Assembly (NCBI GenBank): GCA_964247055.1
Contig: OZ176051.1
Location: 4,340,001-4,404,000, forward strand
Length of the DNA stretch: 64,000 bases
Reading direction: 5' to 3'
Source of the DNA: Paragordius varius
Lineage: Eukaryota; Nematomorpha
Each line of letters starts with the position of its first letter. Position 1 is the first letter of the stretch. Below the pieces are notes generated by a model. The model saw nothing but the letters and a program-made list of their open reading frames with translations. It did no database searches and was not told the origin of the DNA. This document shows positions 25,601-37,100 of the stretch, piece by piece. The position numbers were made by a program, and so were the translations under genes.

Positions 25601-28600
25601 GCTGGCAAAAGAGTTAACCAACAGTTCTGCAATATCCAAGCATTTTAACATCTATATTTTCCACATCCAGGGGTAACAAATCAGTAGCTGTTTGAATAGC
25701 GTTGTGTATCTGCCAATAATGTTTTGATTAAGATTATTCGCTAAATTGTTAAAAATATTTTTTGTGCCGCTTCTTGCATGACCCAGCGCACTTTGTGATG
25801 ATTTCGTCTTTATTATTTTTTTCTAGAATATTACAATCACTTCACCCTTTGTTCGTGCACATGTAAATTTATTGAATAAGGTACAAACAACCTGTGAGGT
25901 ACAAATTTTTTTATATTTATAATGTATTTGTGTTAAAAATAAATAAATATTACAATAAATTTTTTGTATAAAAATTGGTTGTGCCCCCCAATGACCCCCC
26001 CCCCCCCCCCTTCAGATTTGTCCCGCTTTTTCCTTCAAAAAATCTGGTCACCTTAGTTATATTACCCCGAAAAAACATAATTATTTTTTAATAATTGTTT
26101 AAGGGTGAATTTGAATTGTGAATGGTATATAACTGTTAATTTATTTTTTGTAAGCTGGCTGTGATTTTTGACTAAATAGTGCTCAAAAAATTGGAAAACG
26201 CAACTAAAAATACATATAAACTGTCATTTATAGAAAGTTATGTAATTCATTATTAATAAAACTCTATTTTATTGTTAATTCCTTAGGTTGTGAAAACATT
26301 TTTTAAACGTCACCCCAAAGACACTCACATTGCGGAAATGCTAACAAATGTGTATATTCAAGAAGAGGTACCGCCAAATACTCTTATCAAAGGACCGAGT
26401 ATCATTATATCACCAAATGGGTATTTATAAATTAATTACTAAAAAAACTCTAAAATAATACATGTATCATAAAATAATTAGAACTATAATCGTTGAACCG
26501 TACTGTACTTCCACTATAACGGTGCGTGGGAATGTTGTAATTGAAATTTGCGAACCCGAAGAAATTGAGCTCTGTATGACAAACGGACACTCTGCTTCCA
26601 TGGAAAACAAACGCATCGATAAAATTGATCCTATAAAATTATCTCTATACTGTCACAGGTTTTCTATATATTATATTTCGAACTAAACAGTATATATTTT
26701 TTAGATATAATAGACTTATATATCTGAGAATATAAGGCTTTTTAACCTAGCTAACTATATATTTAAAAGCTGCTTTGTAGGTTTTCTTTTGCAACAATGT
26801 TTTGTCTAAAGGTATATGAGTATAGCGGAACGTATGGGTAGAATGCTCAAACTTACAGCTTTGTCGACTAACATAAAAGAGCGATTAGATTTTTCGTGCG
26901 CTATTTTCTCTCCTGACGGGGGATTGGTAGCCAATGCTCCACATATTCCAGTTCATTTGGGTTCAATGCAACAGGCAGTCCAATACCAGGTAATTTCTAT
27001 TAATAAGCGGTGTCCTGAAGTTCTGAAAGGTCCTCGAATCGGTTTCGATTTGGAGATATTATTTTATATAAATAGATAAATTGGTAGTTTTGGGTCTCAA
27101 AAAAGCTCTCGTTCAGTTCTAATTCATTTGGGAAAAAGATATTTTTTAAATTTTATTATCAAGGACTTCTCAGACATTATTATTACATTTAAAATATTTT
27201 AAATAGAAACAATTTAATAATCTATAACCAGAACTTAAACTGTATATTAATAGAATGATTTAATAGTATAATGCATTGTTTTATCAAACTCAGATTGAAA
27301 CACTTGGCACTAATTTATTAGATGGGGATGTCATTTTATCCAATCACCCTTGTGCTGGCGGAAGCCACCTACCAGATTTAACGGTCATCAAACCGGTAAG
27401 TTTTGTAACTATTGGCTTTAAAATAATTACATATCATTTTAAGGAATAACATCGGTATTAGTATTATTTTGATGTTAAAAGCTAAAATAATAATTTTTGT
27501 AAGTATAATACAAATTGAAATTATACGGACAAAACGTAAAAATATAAAGACATATGTTTTTTTCTAAAAGACAAACATGCTATTTTAAACCTTAATATTT
27601 CCCTTATAAAAGTAGTTAATTACAATTGTAATTTTATATTTTGTAGTTTAAAAAAATCATTTATATTTAAAAAAATCCACATTAAAAAAGTATATAATTA
27701 CAATTGTAATTTTATATTTTGTAGTTTAAAAAAATCATTTATATTTAAAAAAAATCCACATTAAAAAAGTATGGGTATCGAAAAAAAATATTTTTATATT
27801 TTTACCTTTTGGTCGTGTAATTTTAATTTTTACTTTATACTTATCCTGTCTATTTGTTATCATTTAATAGTAATCAAATTAAGAAATATCAAATTTTCAG
27901 TGACGATCCTGTATTTTATGAATAAAATTATTTTTAATATTTCAATTTGATGGTCTCAACTAACTATTGATGCCGTAAACACAAAAAAACACAGTTAGTT
28001 TCAAAGTTTAAAATCATAAAATGTAATAACTGTTCAGTTTACCTTGGAATATTTCCATGTGCGGACTTATGTTTATGACTGTTTGGAGTGTTACAAAAGT
28101 CAAAATAAAATGTCATAAAATGTAAAAAAACAACTTTATATTATACAAAGGTTTTTCGAAACGGTAAACCACTGTTTTGGGTTGCAGCCCGAGGACATCA
28201 TGCTGATATTGGAGGATCTTTACCAGGTTCAATGCCAGCCAATTCGTCCAAACTTTCAGAAGAAGGCGCTACTTTCATGTCTTTCAAAATTGTGGAAAAT
28301 AACGTTTTTAAAGAGAAAGGTTTAAATTATTTAATTTATTTAACCACATGAAATCCATATAAACGCAGAAATTGAAACTGAGATTGGAGGCTTTAGCCTT
28401 TTCATAAATCTTTTTGCGACCAAAAAAACGTTCATTAAAAAACGGTTTCGTCTGGAAAATAATTTTTTTGAATAATTTTTTAAATAATTGATTACGAGAT
28501 AAACCTTATACATTTATTATTTCTATTCATTTTCTCGATTTGTCAGACTATATAATATAGTTAAAGAGCTTATAATTTTGTGACATTTTATCTTGCATCA

Positions 28601-31104
28601 AAATATTAGGCTATCATTAAATTTTAAAATTTAACCGAAATAAGAACCATCCTAATAACATTGGAACCGGAACTAAAATTATTTGGACAAAAAAATCTTC
28701 GAAACTGAAACAGATCAAGAACCGTTTTTTCATAAAGATTTCGGTTTTAATTTATATATATATAAACCTATTTGATATTTTTTCAGAAGTTTTTGAAGAA
28801 TTTATGAAGCCCCAGCTTATTCCAGGATGCTCGGGTGCGAGACGCATACGTGACAACATTGCTGATTTGAAAGCTCAAATTGCTGCCTGTCAAAAGGTTT
28901 AAGTAACTAAAATTATTATATATAAAGTTTAATATTTTAATAAACTACAGCAACAATCTTATTTAAAAACGATAACTACTTTATGGATTCATTAGAGGTA
29001 TTTGGCGTATAAATCGAGAAAATAGAGCAAATTTTACAAAAAAACAAATTTACGCTTTAAATAGTTTTGGAGATGTTGCATAAATGTGGAAAAAAAACGT
29101 TAAATTTATTTAAAAAAGGTGATTCATGCATGTCATAAAATCTTGATTGGTTTAGGGAATACAATTGGTAAACGATTTAATAGCAGAGTATGGGCTTGAT
29201 GAAGTCCTGCAATACATGAATTTTATTCGACAAAATGCACGGGATTCTGTTTCTCAACTCCTGAAAAGTTTCAAATCTCATGATGAGGTAAATCAAGATG
29301 GAGTATTGCCGCTACATACATGTGAATATATGGATGATGGAACCGCTATAAATTTAAATATTACGATAGATACGTTAAAAGTAATATTGATATTTTAGTC
29401 AATAATATAATTTATTTTTTATAAAAAAGTAATGATCAGATGTTTGTTATGTTAGCTAGTTATGAGTTTTTATAGGCGATTAAGTTAAAATATATTGGTT
29501 AAACCATGTAGAAATATTTAATAAATAACCCACTAATATAAAAATTAAAAACTTTTTTATCATAATTTAATTTACATATTTTTATTTAGGGCGAAGCCGT
29601 TTTTGATTTCACTGGTACAGGTTATCAGGTTATAGGCAATTGCAATACCCCCAAAGCTATAACATATTCTGCCATTTTATATTGTTTACGATGTATGATG
29701 GGCCATGATATCCCTTTAAATCAAGTTTGAAAATAATATTTCTCTTATGATCGATTAAAACGACATTTAGATATAGAAAAACCAAAAACTGCTGCATATT
29801 CGCAGAATTTATGATTAAAAATACTTTTAAGTTAATCTAAGCTAAATTATTATTCAAAATATCCCTTTAACTAAATGAAAAAATTTTTGCTAAACAAAAA
29901 CAAGTGCCTTTATATTTTTAATAATACGACCATATTTAAAGTCTCAATTTTTATTGATTCATCAACCTTTTCACAATTACAAATAAATTTAGGGTTGTTT
30001 GGATCCCATAAAAATTGTAATTCCACCTGGTAGCATATTGGATCCCTCACCAGATTCCGCTGTCGTGGGCGGAAACGTACAAACTTCTCAAAGAATTGTG
30101 GACACGATTTTCAAAGCTTTTAACGTTTGCGCTGCTTCTCAGGTTTGGTTAATGCGTATATTTAATGTTAATTTAACCTTCAAAACATGCGTTTAAAAAA
30201 TGGCAAAGTTATAGCTTGAAAAATTAAAACGCAAAAGAGATGAAAAGCAATTTATTGGAAAAGGGTTGTTGCCTTAACTTTTACTTCGAAACCATACCAA
30301 CGAATCCTTTGTTAAGATTAAAAATATGTTTTAGGGATGCATGAATAACATAACGTTTGGTGATGGGAAAGATTGTGTGTATTACGAAACTATTGCCGGT
30401 GGTTCTGGTGCTGGACCAGGTTTTAATGGACGAAGCGTGGTTCACACTCATATGACTAATACTCTTATAACGGATCCTGAAATCTTGGAGAGAAGGTATA
30501 ATTTATATTCCTTTTGCCATAAAATGGTTGGTTGGGACGGAAAAATATTTTATGTGGTACTCTGAATACTTTCATATGTATAACCAATTCTTTTAGCTTT
30601 TTATCTTGTTTAGTATTTACATTTAACTTAGAGCTTGTATTAAAGTGTTAGTTAATTTAACAAGGTGTTACCTATGCAATTTGTATTTATAGTTTTTTGT
30701 ATGTATGATACAAATTGTAGCGATGATAATATTTTCATAGCCTATATTTATATTTTTGTGTTATGATGCAAATGACATACAGTCATGTATCCTCGAAAAT
30801 TTTTTTTTTTTTCGTTATGAGTTGAAATATTTGGTAAAGAATGGAAAAAACAAGAGCTCTATGGTAATTCTTATACTTTTTTGATGAATATGATTATTTT
30901 AATACCATAGAGCTCTTGTTTTTTCCATTCTTTACCAAATATTTATAACCATATAACGAAAAAAAATAAATTATTGATAAAATAAAGGATACATGACAGT
31001 ATCTATTAGTTTACAAGTTCTTTGTATGTATCATGCAAATACCGGCATGGATCCTTAATTTTTATTTGTGTTATTTGATAAAATGTAAAATACCTTCATA
31101 GTAA

Positions 31105-31145
<41 letters not shown>

Positions 31146-34100
31146 CGATTTTACTAATAAATGCATTATCATTTTCTTACACTATCTCTATGATCTAACA
31201 TAACATAATACAAGGAAAAAAATATAAAATTGCAATTTCATTTACTAAATATTTACAACATTTTGCTATATATTTAACAAAGCAGTTTTTTGATTTGTTT
31301 TATGTTTAGATATCCTGTTATATTGGGAAAGTTTGGAATATGCCAAAACACAGGTGGTAAAGGTCAATATGTAGGTGGAAACGGTGCAATTCGTGAAATG
31401 CTTTTTAGGAAACCTCTTAATTTATCCATTTTAACCGAAAGGAGAGTTTTGCATCCATACGGGCTATTTGGTATTTGCTTTAATTATATATCATCATTTC
31501 TGATTTCGGTATTAAATAGTGTATGTCATATTTTTGTGACTTACGATTGGCAACATCTTTAGAAGCAATATTTATTTTTCTTCAGTTTATTGTTTCTTAG
31601 GTTAGCGGGCCTAAAATATCTTTAAATCTGTTTTTATTGCATTTTTAATATTTTGTATAAAATTTCTTTTCTTTTATATTACCTAACCAGTTAGATCTTA
31701 TTGCTCTATATCTAAGAGTTTGTTGTGAAAAATGGAAATTATTTTTTTTATTTGGCTGAGGAACACATAAAGGATGGATTTTATTTTCAGTGTTCTTTTA
31801 TATCCGTTTTATTCATGGCTAGTTTGGGCACATGTGCCAAAGTTAGCGGTATCGCTTTAGCTTAAACTTAATTTTTAATTAAGAATATGTTTTGCGGCAA
31901 TGCTTGGACTTAAATGTTAATATAAAAAATATGAAAATTTATTTAAGAACGTGTCATAGAATAAATAAAATTTGCGTACGGTTTCGGACACTATATATGT
32001 CCGTCAGCGTTAAAAAAAACATAAATGGATATGGATAAAATGGTTGTTCTTTATATACAATTTTTAATAATGTTTATTGTTGTTTTTTTCCAAAAATAAT
32101 AAGTGTCATTGAGAGTGGTTTAAACCATGTCGAACGAACAATTTTTTAAATTTACAAACATAAGTTACTAAAAATTATGAATAAAAAGACAAACAATGGG
32201 ATCAATCATCAAGAATGACTTTCCATATATACCATTTTCATGCAAAAACATCATTTTTTCAACCAAGCTCAACATTTTTTCATGCAAACGCAACATTTTT
32301 TTCAAGCAAACGCAACATTTTTTCAAGCAAAGACAACAATTTTTCAAGCAAACGCAACATTTTTTCAAGCAAACGCAACATTTTTTCAAGCAAACGCAAC
32401 ATTTTTTCAACCAACGACAACATTTTTCAAGCAAAAACAACATTTTTTTTTTATATAAAAAACCATTTTTTTTATTTTAAGACATATTAAATTTAAAGTT
32501 AATGTAAATTAATTTTAGCGTAGAATTATGATTATTGTTTTATCATTAATATTTGATGGTATGATTGATTTTTAAACATTTTAATTTAGCCCAAAAATTC
32601 CATTATTTATTTATATTAATTATTTTATTCTTTTACAACTTAAATTTCACCTAATCAATCTATACTGCGCTTCAAGATTGTTCTTTTAACTTAGTCCTAG
32701 AACACTTCAAGTTGATCCTTCAATATTTTAATTTTGATTCTAACGTTTATTAATGAGGCAATAAAATATTCATTATTCAATCATTTAAACCTATTTTTTT
32801 TATTTAACCTAAACCTTTAAGTGAATACATTTATTTCATAAGAACCGTATATCCTTATTATTTTCTATAAATTAATATTAATAAATATCTACGTTTTGTG
32901 GGTTATTGATGGTAATATTTAGTTTAAAACAATAATAAATTTATAATATTGATAAATTAAAGAAAATTTCAAAAGTTGTTTTGCTATGAAAATATTAATT
33001 TTGATTCAAAAACCAATAAATAGAGATATTAGTTTAAATTTAAATAGATAATTACGCACAAAAATAACGGTTGTATGGTGCAAAAAATGTAAGGAATTTT
33101 AAGCGAAGGATAACTTTAAATTTTTAAAGAGAGTCTTAAAGCGCAAATTGTATTGATTGATAAAAAAATATTTATAAATAAATAATGCAATTTATGGGCT
33201 AAATTAAAATGTTTGAAAATCAATTATACCATCTATTGATGATAAAACAATAAAAATCATAATTCTAGTCTAAAATTAATTTACATAAACTTTAAATTTA
33301 TGTCTTAAAATAAAAAAAATTGGTTTTTTATTTTAAAAAAATTGTTGTTTTTGCTTGAAAAAATGTTGTCATTGGTTGAAAAAATGTTGCGTTTGGATGA
33401 AAAAATATTGTCTTTTGTTGAAAAAATGTTGCGTTTGCTTGAAAAATTATTGTCTTTGCTTGAAAAAATGTTGCGTTTGCTCGAAAAAATGTTGTCTTTG
33501 CTTGAAAAAATGTTGCGTTTGCTCGAAAAAATGTTGTCTTTGCTTGAAAATGTTGAGTTTGGTTGAAAAAATGTTGCATTTGGTTGAAAAAATGATGTTT
33601 TTGCATGAAAAATGGTATATCATTCATCTTTTATCCTTCCTCTTGGTTAAAGTTGTTTCTTTTGAGAATCTCTAATGCACGTGTAAGCCTTTGATTATTT
33701 TTGAATCCAACAATTTTCCGCAAAACAACTTTCAAAATCCCGTTTTTTTATGTTATACTTGTCTTTATTCAGTCGTGTTTTAACTTTCCTTGCGATTTGG
33801 CCGATATAAACCTTACCAGGTTTAAGCCACTCTCAATGACAAATTGTTTTAACTTATTATTTTTAGAAAAAAATAACAATTAACATTTTAAAAAATTGTA
33901 TACAAATAAGAACCATTTTATCCATACCCATTTATATTTTTTTAACGCTGAGGACGGACATACGTTATAGTGTACGAAACCGTACGCATTTATTTATTCT
34001 ATGACACGTTTTTAGATAAATTTCCATATATTTTATACTATTTACGTGCCGAAAATGAATTATATTCTACAATTTAAAAATTGATTTTTAACATATTCTT

Positions 34101-37100
34101 GCAAATACTGGTGATATGAGCCATTTTTTACTATCCACACCCTTTTTAAAAACCGTTTTATCAATTAATAATTTTTTTAAAACTAGGTAGGTATCTGCTA
34201 ACAATGTAACTAGAAGTAATAAAGTTTTATAACCCCTTCCTTAATCTGCCACATGGTATATTAAAAAATGATTGATCGTTGTAAGCAGGTTCTACGTTTT
34301 TATTAGTTATTACTTTACAAAACTAACCAAGGACTTAAGCTGTTTGTACATTTTATATAAATTATCGGAAGCGACTATTCAATTTCAAATATATTCAAAA
34401 TAATTATATTTGCTTATTAATTTTTCCTCCTTCATAAATAAATTATAGGCGGAGAATTTGGTTCCCGAGGTGTAAACTTATTGAAAAAATGTGACGGAAA
34501 AATGGTATACTTAGGATCAAAATGCTCAACCAAAGTGGATGCTGGGGTACTATTACTAATTTTAGACAAAAGATTATTTTTATCACAATTAAATTTTAAA
34601 ATGCAAATTTTAAAACATATGTGTTAAATCATTAATGAAACTTATTTATTATTATTTTTTTCATTTCATTTTAATTTGGATGCAACGATAAATGACCGCA
34701 TTAAAACAGTACAAGATAAATAAGGACAAAACGGTGAGAAAAATCCTGAAGGGATATAAATATTAAAACCTGAAATGCCACAAATAACTGATGATTCGGT
34801 ATTTGGGCTATTTTTTAAAATAATTAAAACACTCACACGAAGTTTTCATTTTCAAATAACGTGATTCATATGGAATAAAAAATTTTGAAAACCCCAATTT
34901 TATCAATGATTTTATTGACTAACCTTAAATAATTATGCTTTTCTGAGCTAAAACTCTTAAATGATATTTGCCTATAACATATTTATCATTTTGTCGGATC
35001 AATACTTTAATTTAAATTATTTTAATTTTTTATGTTACTTTTCAAAATATTTGTATAAAATTTATAGATTTAAAATATCATAATCAGTTAATTGGCTTTC
35101 GTAAATACTAAACTTGTTTTTGATAAAAGTATACCATTTACAGTTCAAATTCACCCTTGAACAATTCAAATTCACCTTTGAACAATTCAAATTCACCCTA
35201 AAAATAAATTATGTGTTTTCGAACTAATATAATTCATTATTAATATGAAATATATGTTTATGGTATAGTTTATTTTTTTTTTCAGTATTATTTTAATTCA
35301 AAACAAAATTTTTATTTTTGAAAAATATATAAAATATAAATAATTTTTAATCTTTAAAAACATATTTTATTTGAGGGTGAATTTGAATTGTTCGAGGGTG
35401 AATTTGAATTGTTCAAGGGTGAAATTGAATTGTAAATGGTATAAAATGGTGGATTTCCTATTTAAAAATTGTTTAAATATGACATTTGAGCCATTGCTAG
35501 AGTTGCCGGCTGTCATCAAGCCTGGCGTGTGGTTCATTCACATGGCTCTTAGTAAAAAAAGAAAAAAATTAAGCAAACTAACTGTATCAATATACGTTTA
35601 ATCTTATTCTTTAAAAACGGAATCTACAAATAAATATATACCATTTACAGTTCAAATTCACCCTTAACCAATTCAAATTCACCCTCGAACAATTCAAATT
35701 CACCCTTGAACAATTCAAATTCACCCTCGAACAATTCAAATTCACCCTTGAACAATTCAAATTCACCCTTGAACAATTCAAATTCACCCTTGAACAATTC
35801 AAATTCACCCTTGAACAAAATGCTTATTTTTTGATTCATATTAAGGGAAAAAACTTTGGGAATTATTTTGCCATTTCTTAAAATTTTTTTAAATGGTTTA
35901 ATAATAAAATTCAAAGCGGAAATACCTATATTTAATAGAAAATTTCATAATTTTTCCGTTTTTTGATGTTCCAAGATTATAATACAAACATTAAAACAAT
36001 TATTAGCCATAAATCATTTATTAATATGTTTATAATAAAGTAAATAATAGCGTTAAAATTATAATTATTGGTGCACATAAACACGTCCCTCCGCAGCATT
36101 TGCAAGATTGTGGTTTACATAATCACAAAATCCTTTAACATCCGTTGCTGTTATTTGTAGGCATCCATAGTTAACTAAATCTTTCAATGATGCATTACTT
36201 TCATTACTAATTGCAGAGCAGACATTAGATTTTATTTTGGAGAATGCGTTTTCTATTGGATTGAGCATGTAGCTATATGGAGCCAAAAATGAAATTTTGT
36301 AGTGGTATCCATCAGCTATATTGTTTAAAACTTCCCTTTTGTGAATCTTTGCATTATCCAAAATAAAATGAATTCCTTCTAAATTCAAAGAGGTGAGAAA
36401 TTCACATAAATCTTTGAAAAAATTAGAAAATATGTCTCCATTTACATTTCTCTCACATTCTATTCTGTGAAATACAATTCCCTGTGACCCCATAGCTGCA
36501 ATAAGGGTTATGTTTCTTCCTTTTATGTTAGGAAGTTTAACAATGGCCCTTGTACCGCGTTTAGATCTTCCAAAATTTCGCCTAAGGTGGTTGTGGAAAC
36601 CACATTCATCAATGAAAACCACCTTTGTTGTATCAAAATTAAACGTTTCGAGAAACCAAATGGCATACTCTTTTCTTTTTCTAATTGTATCCGAATCATT
36701 TATTTTGTTAATCTCTGTATGAGTTTTTTTCATTGTTATCGCTAGTTTTTGGATTATATTTTGAATGGTACTGCAAGATATGCGAAAATCGCATTCATGT
36801 TCTAAAAATAATTTTAGCGATTTTAGAGTGATTAAGGGGTTTTCGCTAATTTTTTCTTCGACTATGTTGACAATGCGATCCGTAATCTTTTCATATCTCT
36901 TTCCACCTTGCGATTTACACTTAATATTTTTTTTGTACTTCATAACAAATGATTTGGCGGTATTATAATTAATATCCAACGATTCAGCCACCATTTTTAT
37001 CGAATCCCCATCCATAATTGTTGATTTTATTAGGCGCTTCTTATCATGTTCACTAAGTTTCGTATAATTCTTTTTGACATCTATCTTAGATTAAAAATAT

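Larger units (their letters stand above)
22060..26055 (+). mobile_element. hAT-superfamily DNA transposon, 4.0 kb, defective
   Basis: The inverted ends are TAAGGTGACCAGA at both termini, followed inward by TCCCGC-rich repeats. The 8-bp target duplication GTTATATT is perfect (22052-22059 and 26056-26063). The sequence between includes the transposase remains, a ~100-bp direct duplication (about 22,346-22,445 and 22,494-22,585), a TTAA element at 24113-24695 and, at about 25,130-25,860, a diverged inverted copy of part of the transposase. A run of C near 26,000 adjoins the right end. Confidence 0.85.
21842..26127. mobile_element. Tc1-like MITE (T1) in OPLAH intron 13, split by a hAT transposon
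   Basis: The left end reads TACCATTTACAGTTCAAATT after TA (21840-21841). The right end is its inverted form with one change, followed by TA (26128-26129). The ends carry the 21-bp units (ACAATTCAAATTCACCC) also seen in T2-T5. With the hAT insert removed the element is about 280 bp and its core resembles T2. It is non-coding. Confidence 0.75.

Noticed and set aside
32196-33675. Overlapping open frames of repeated FFKQTQH- or [11 protein letters not shown] peptides
   Set aside because: They are translations of the 21-bp tandem arrays in the fold-back arms, present in several frames and on both strands.
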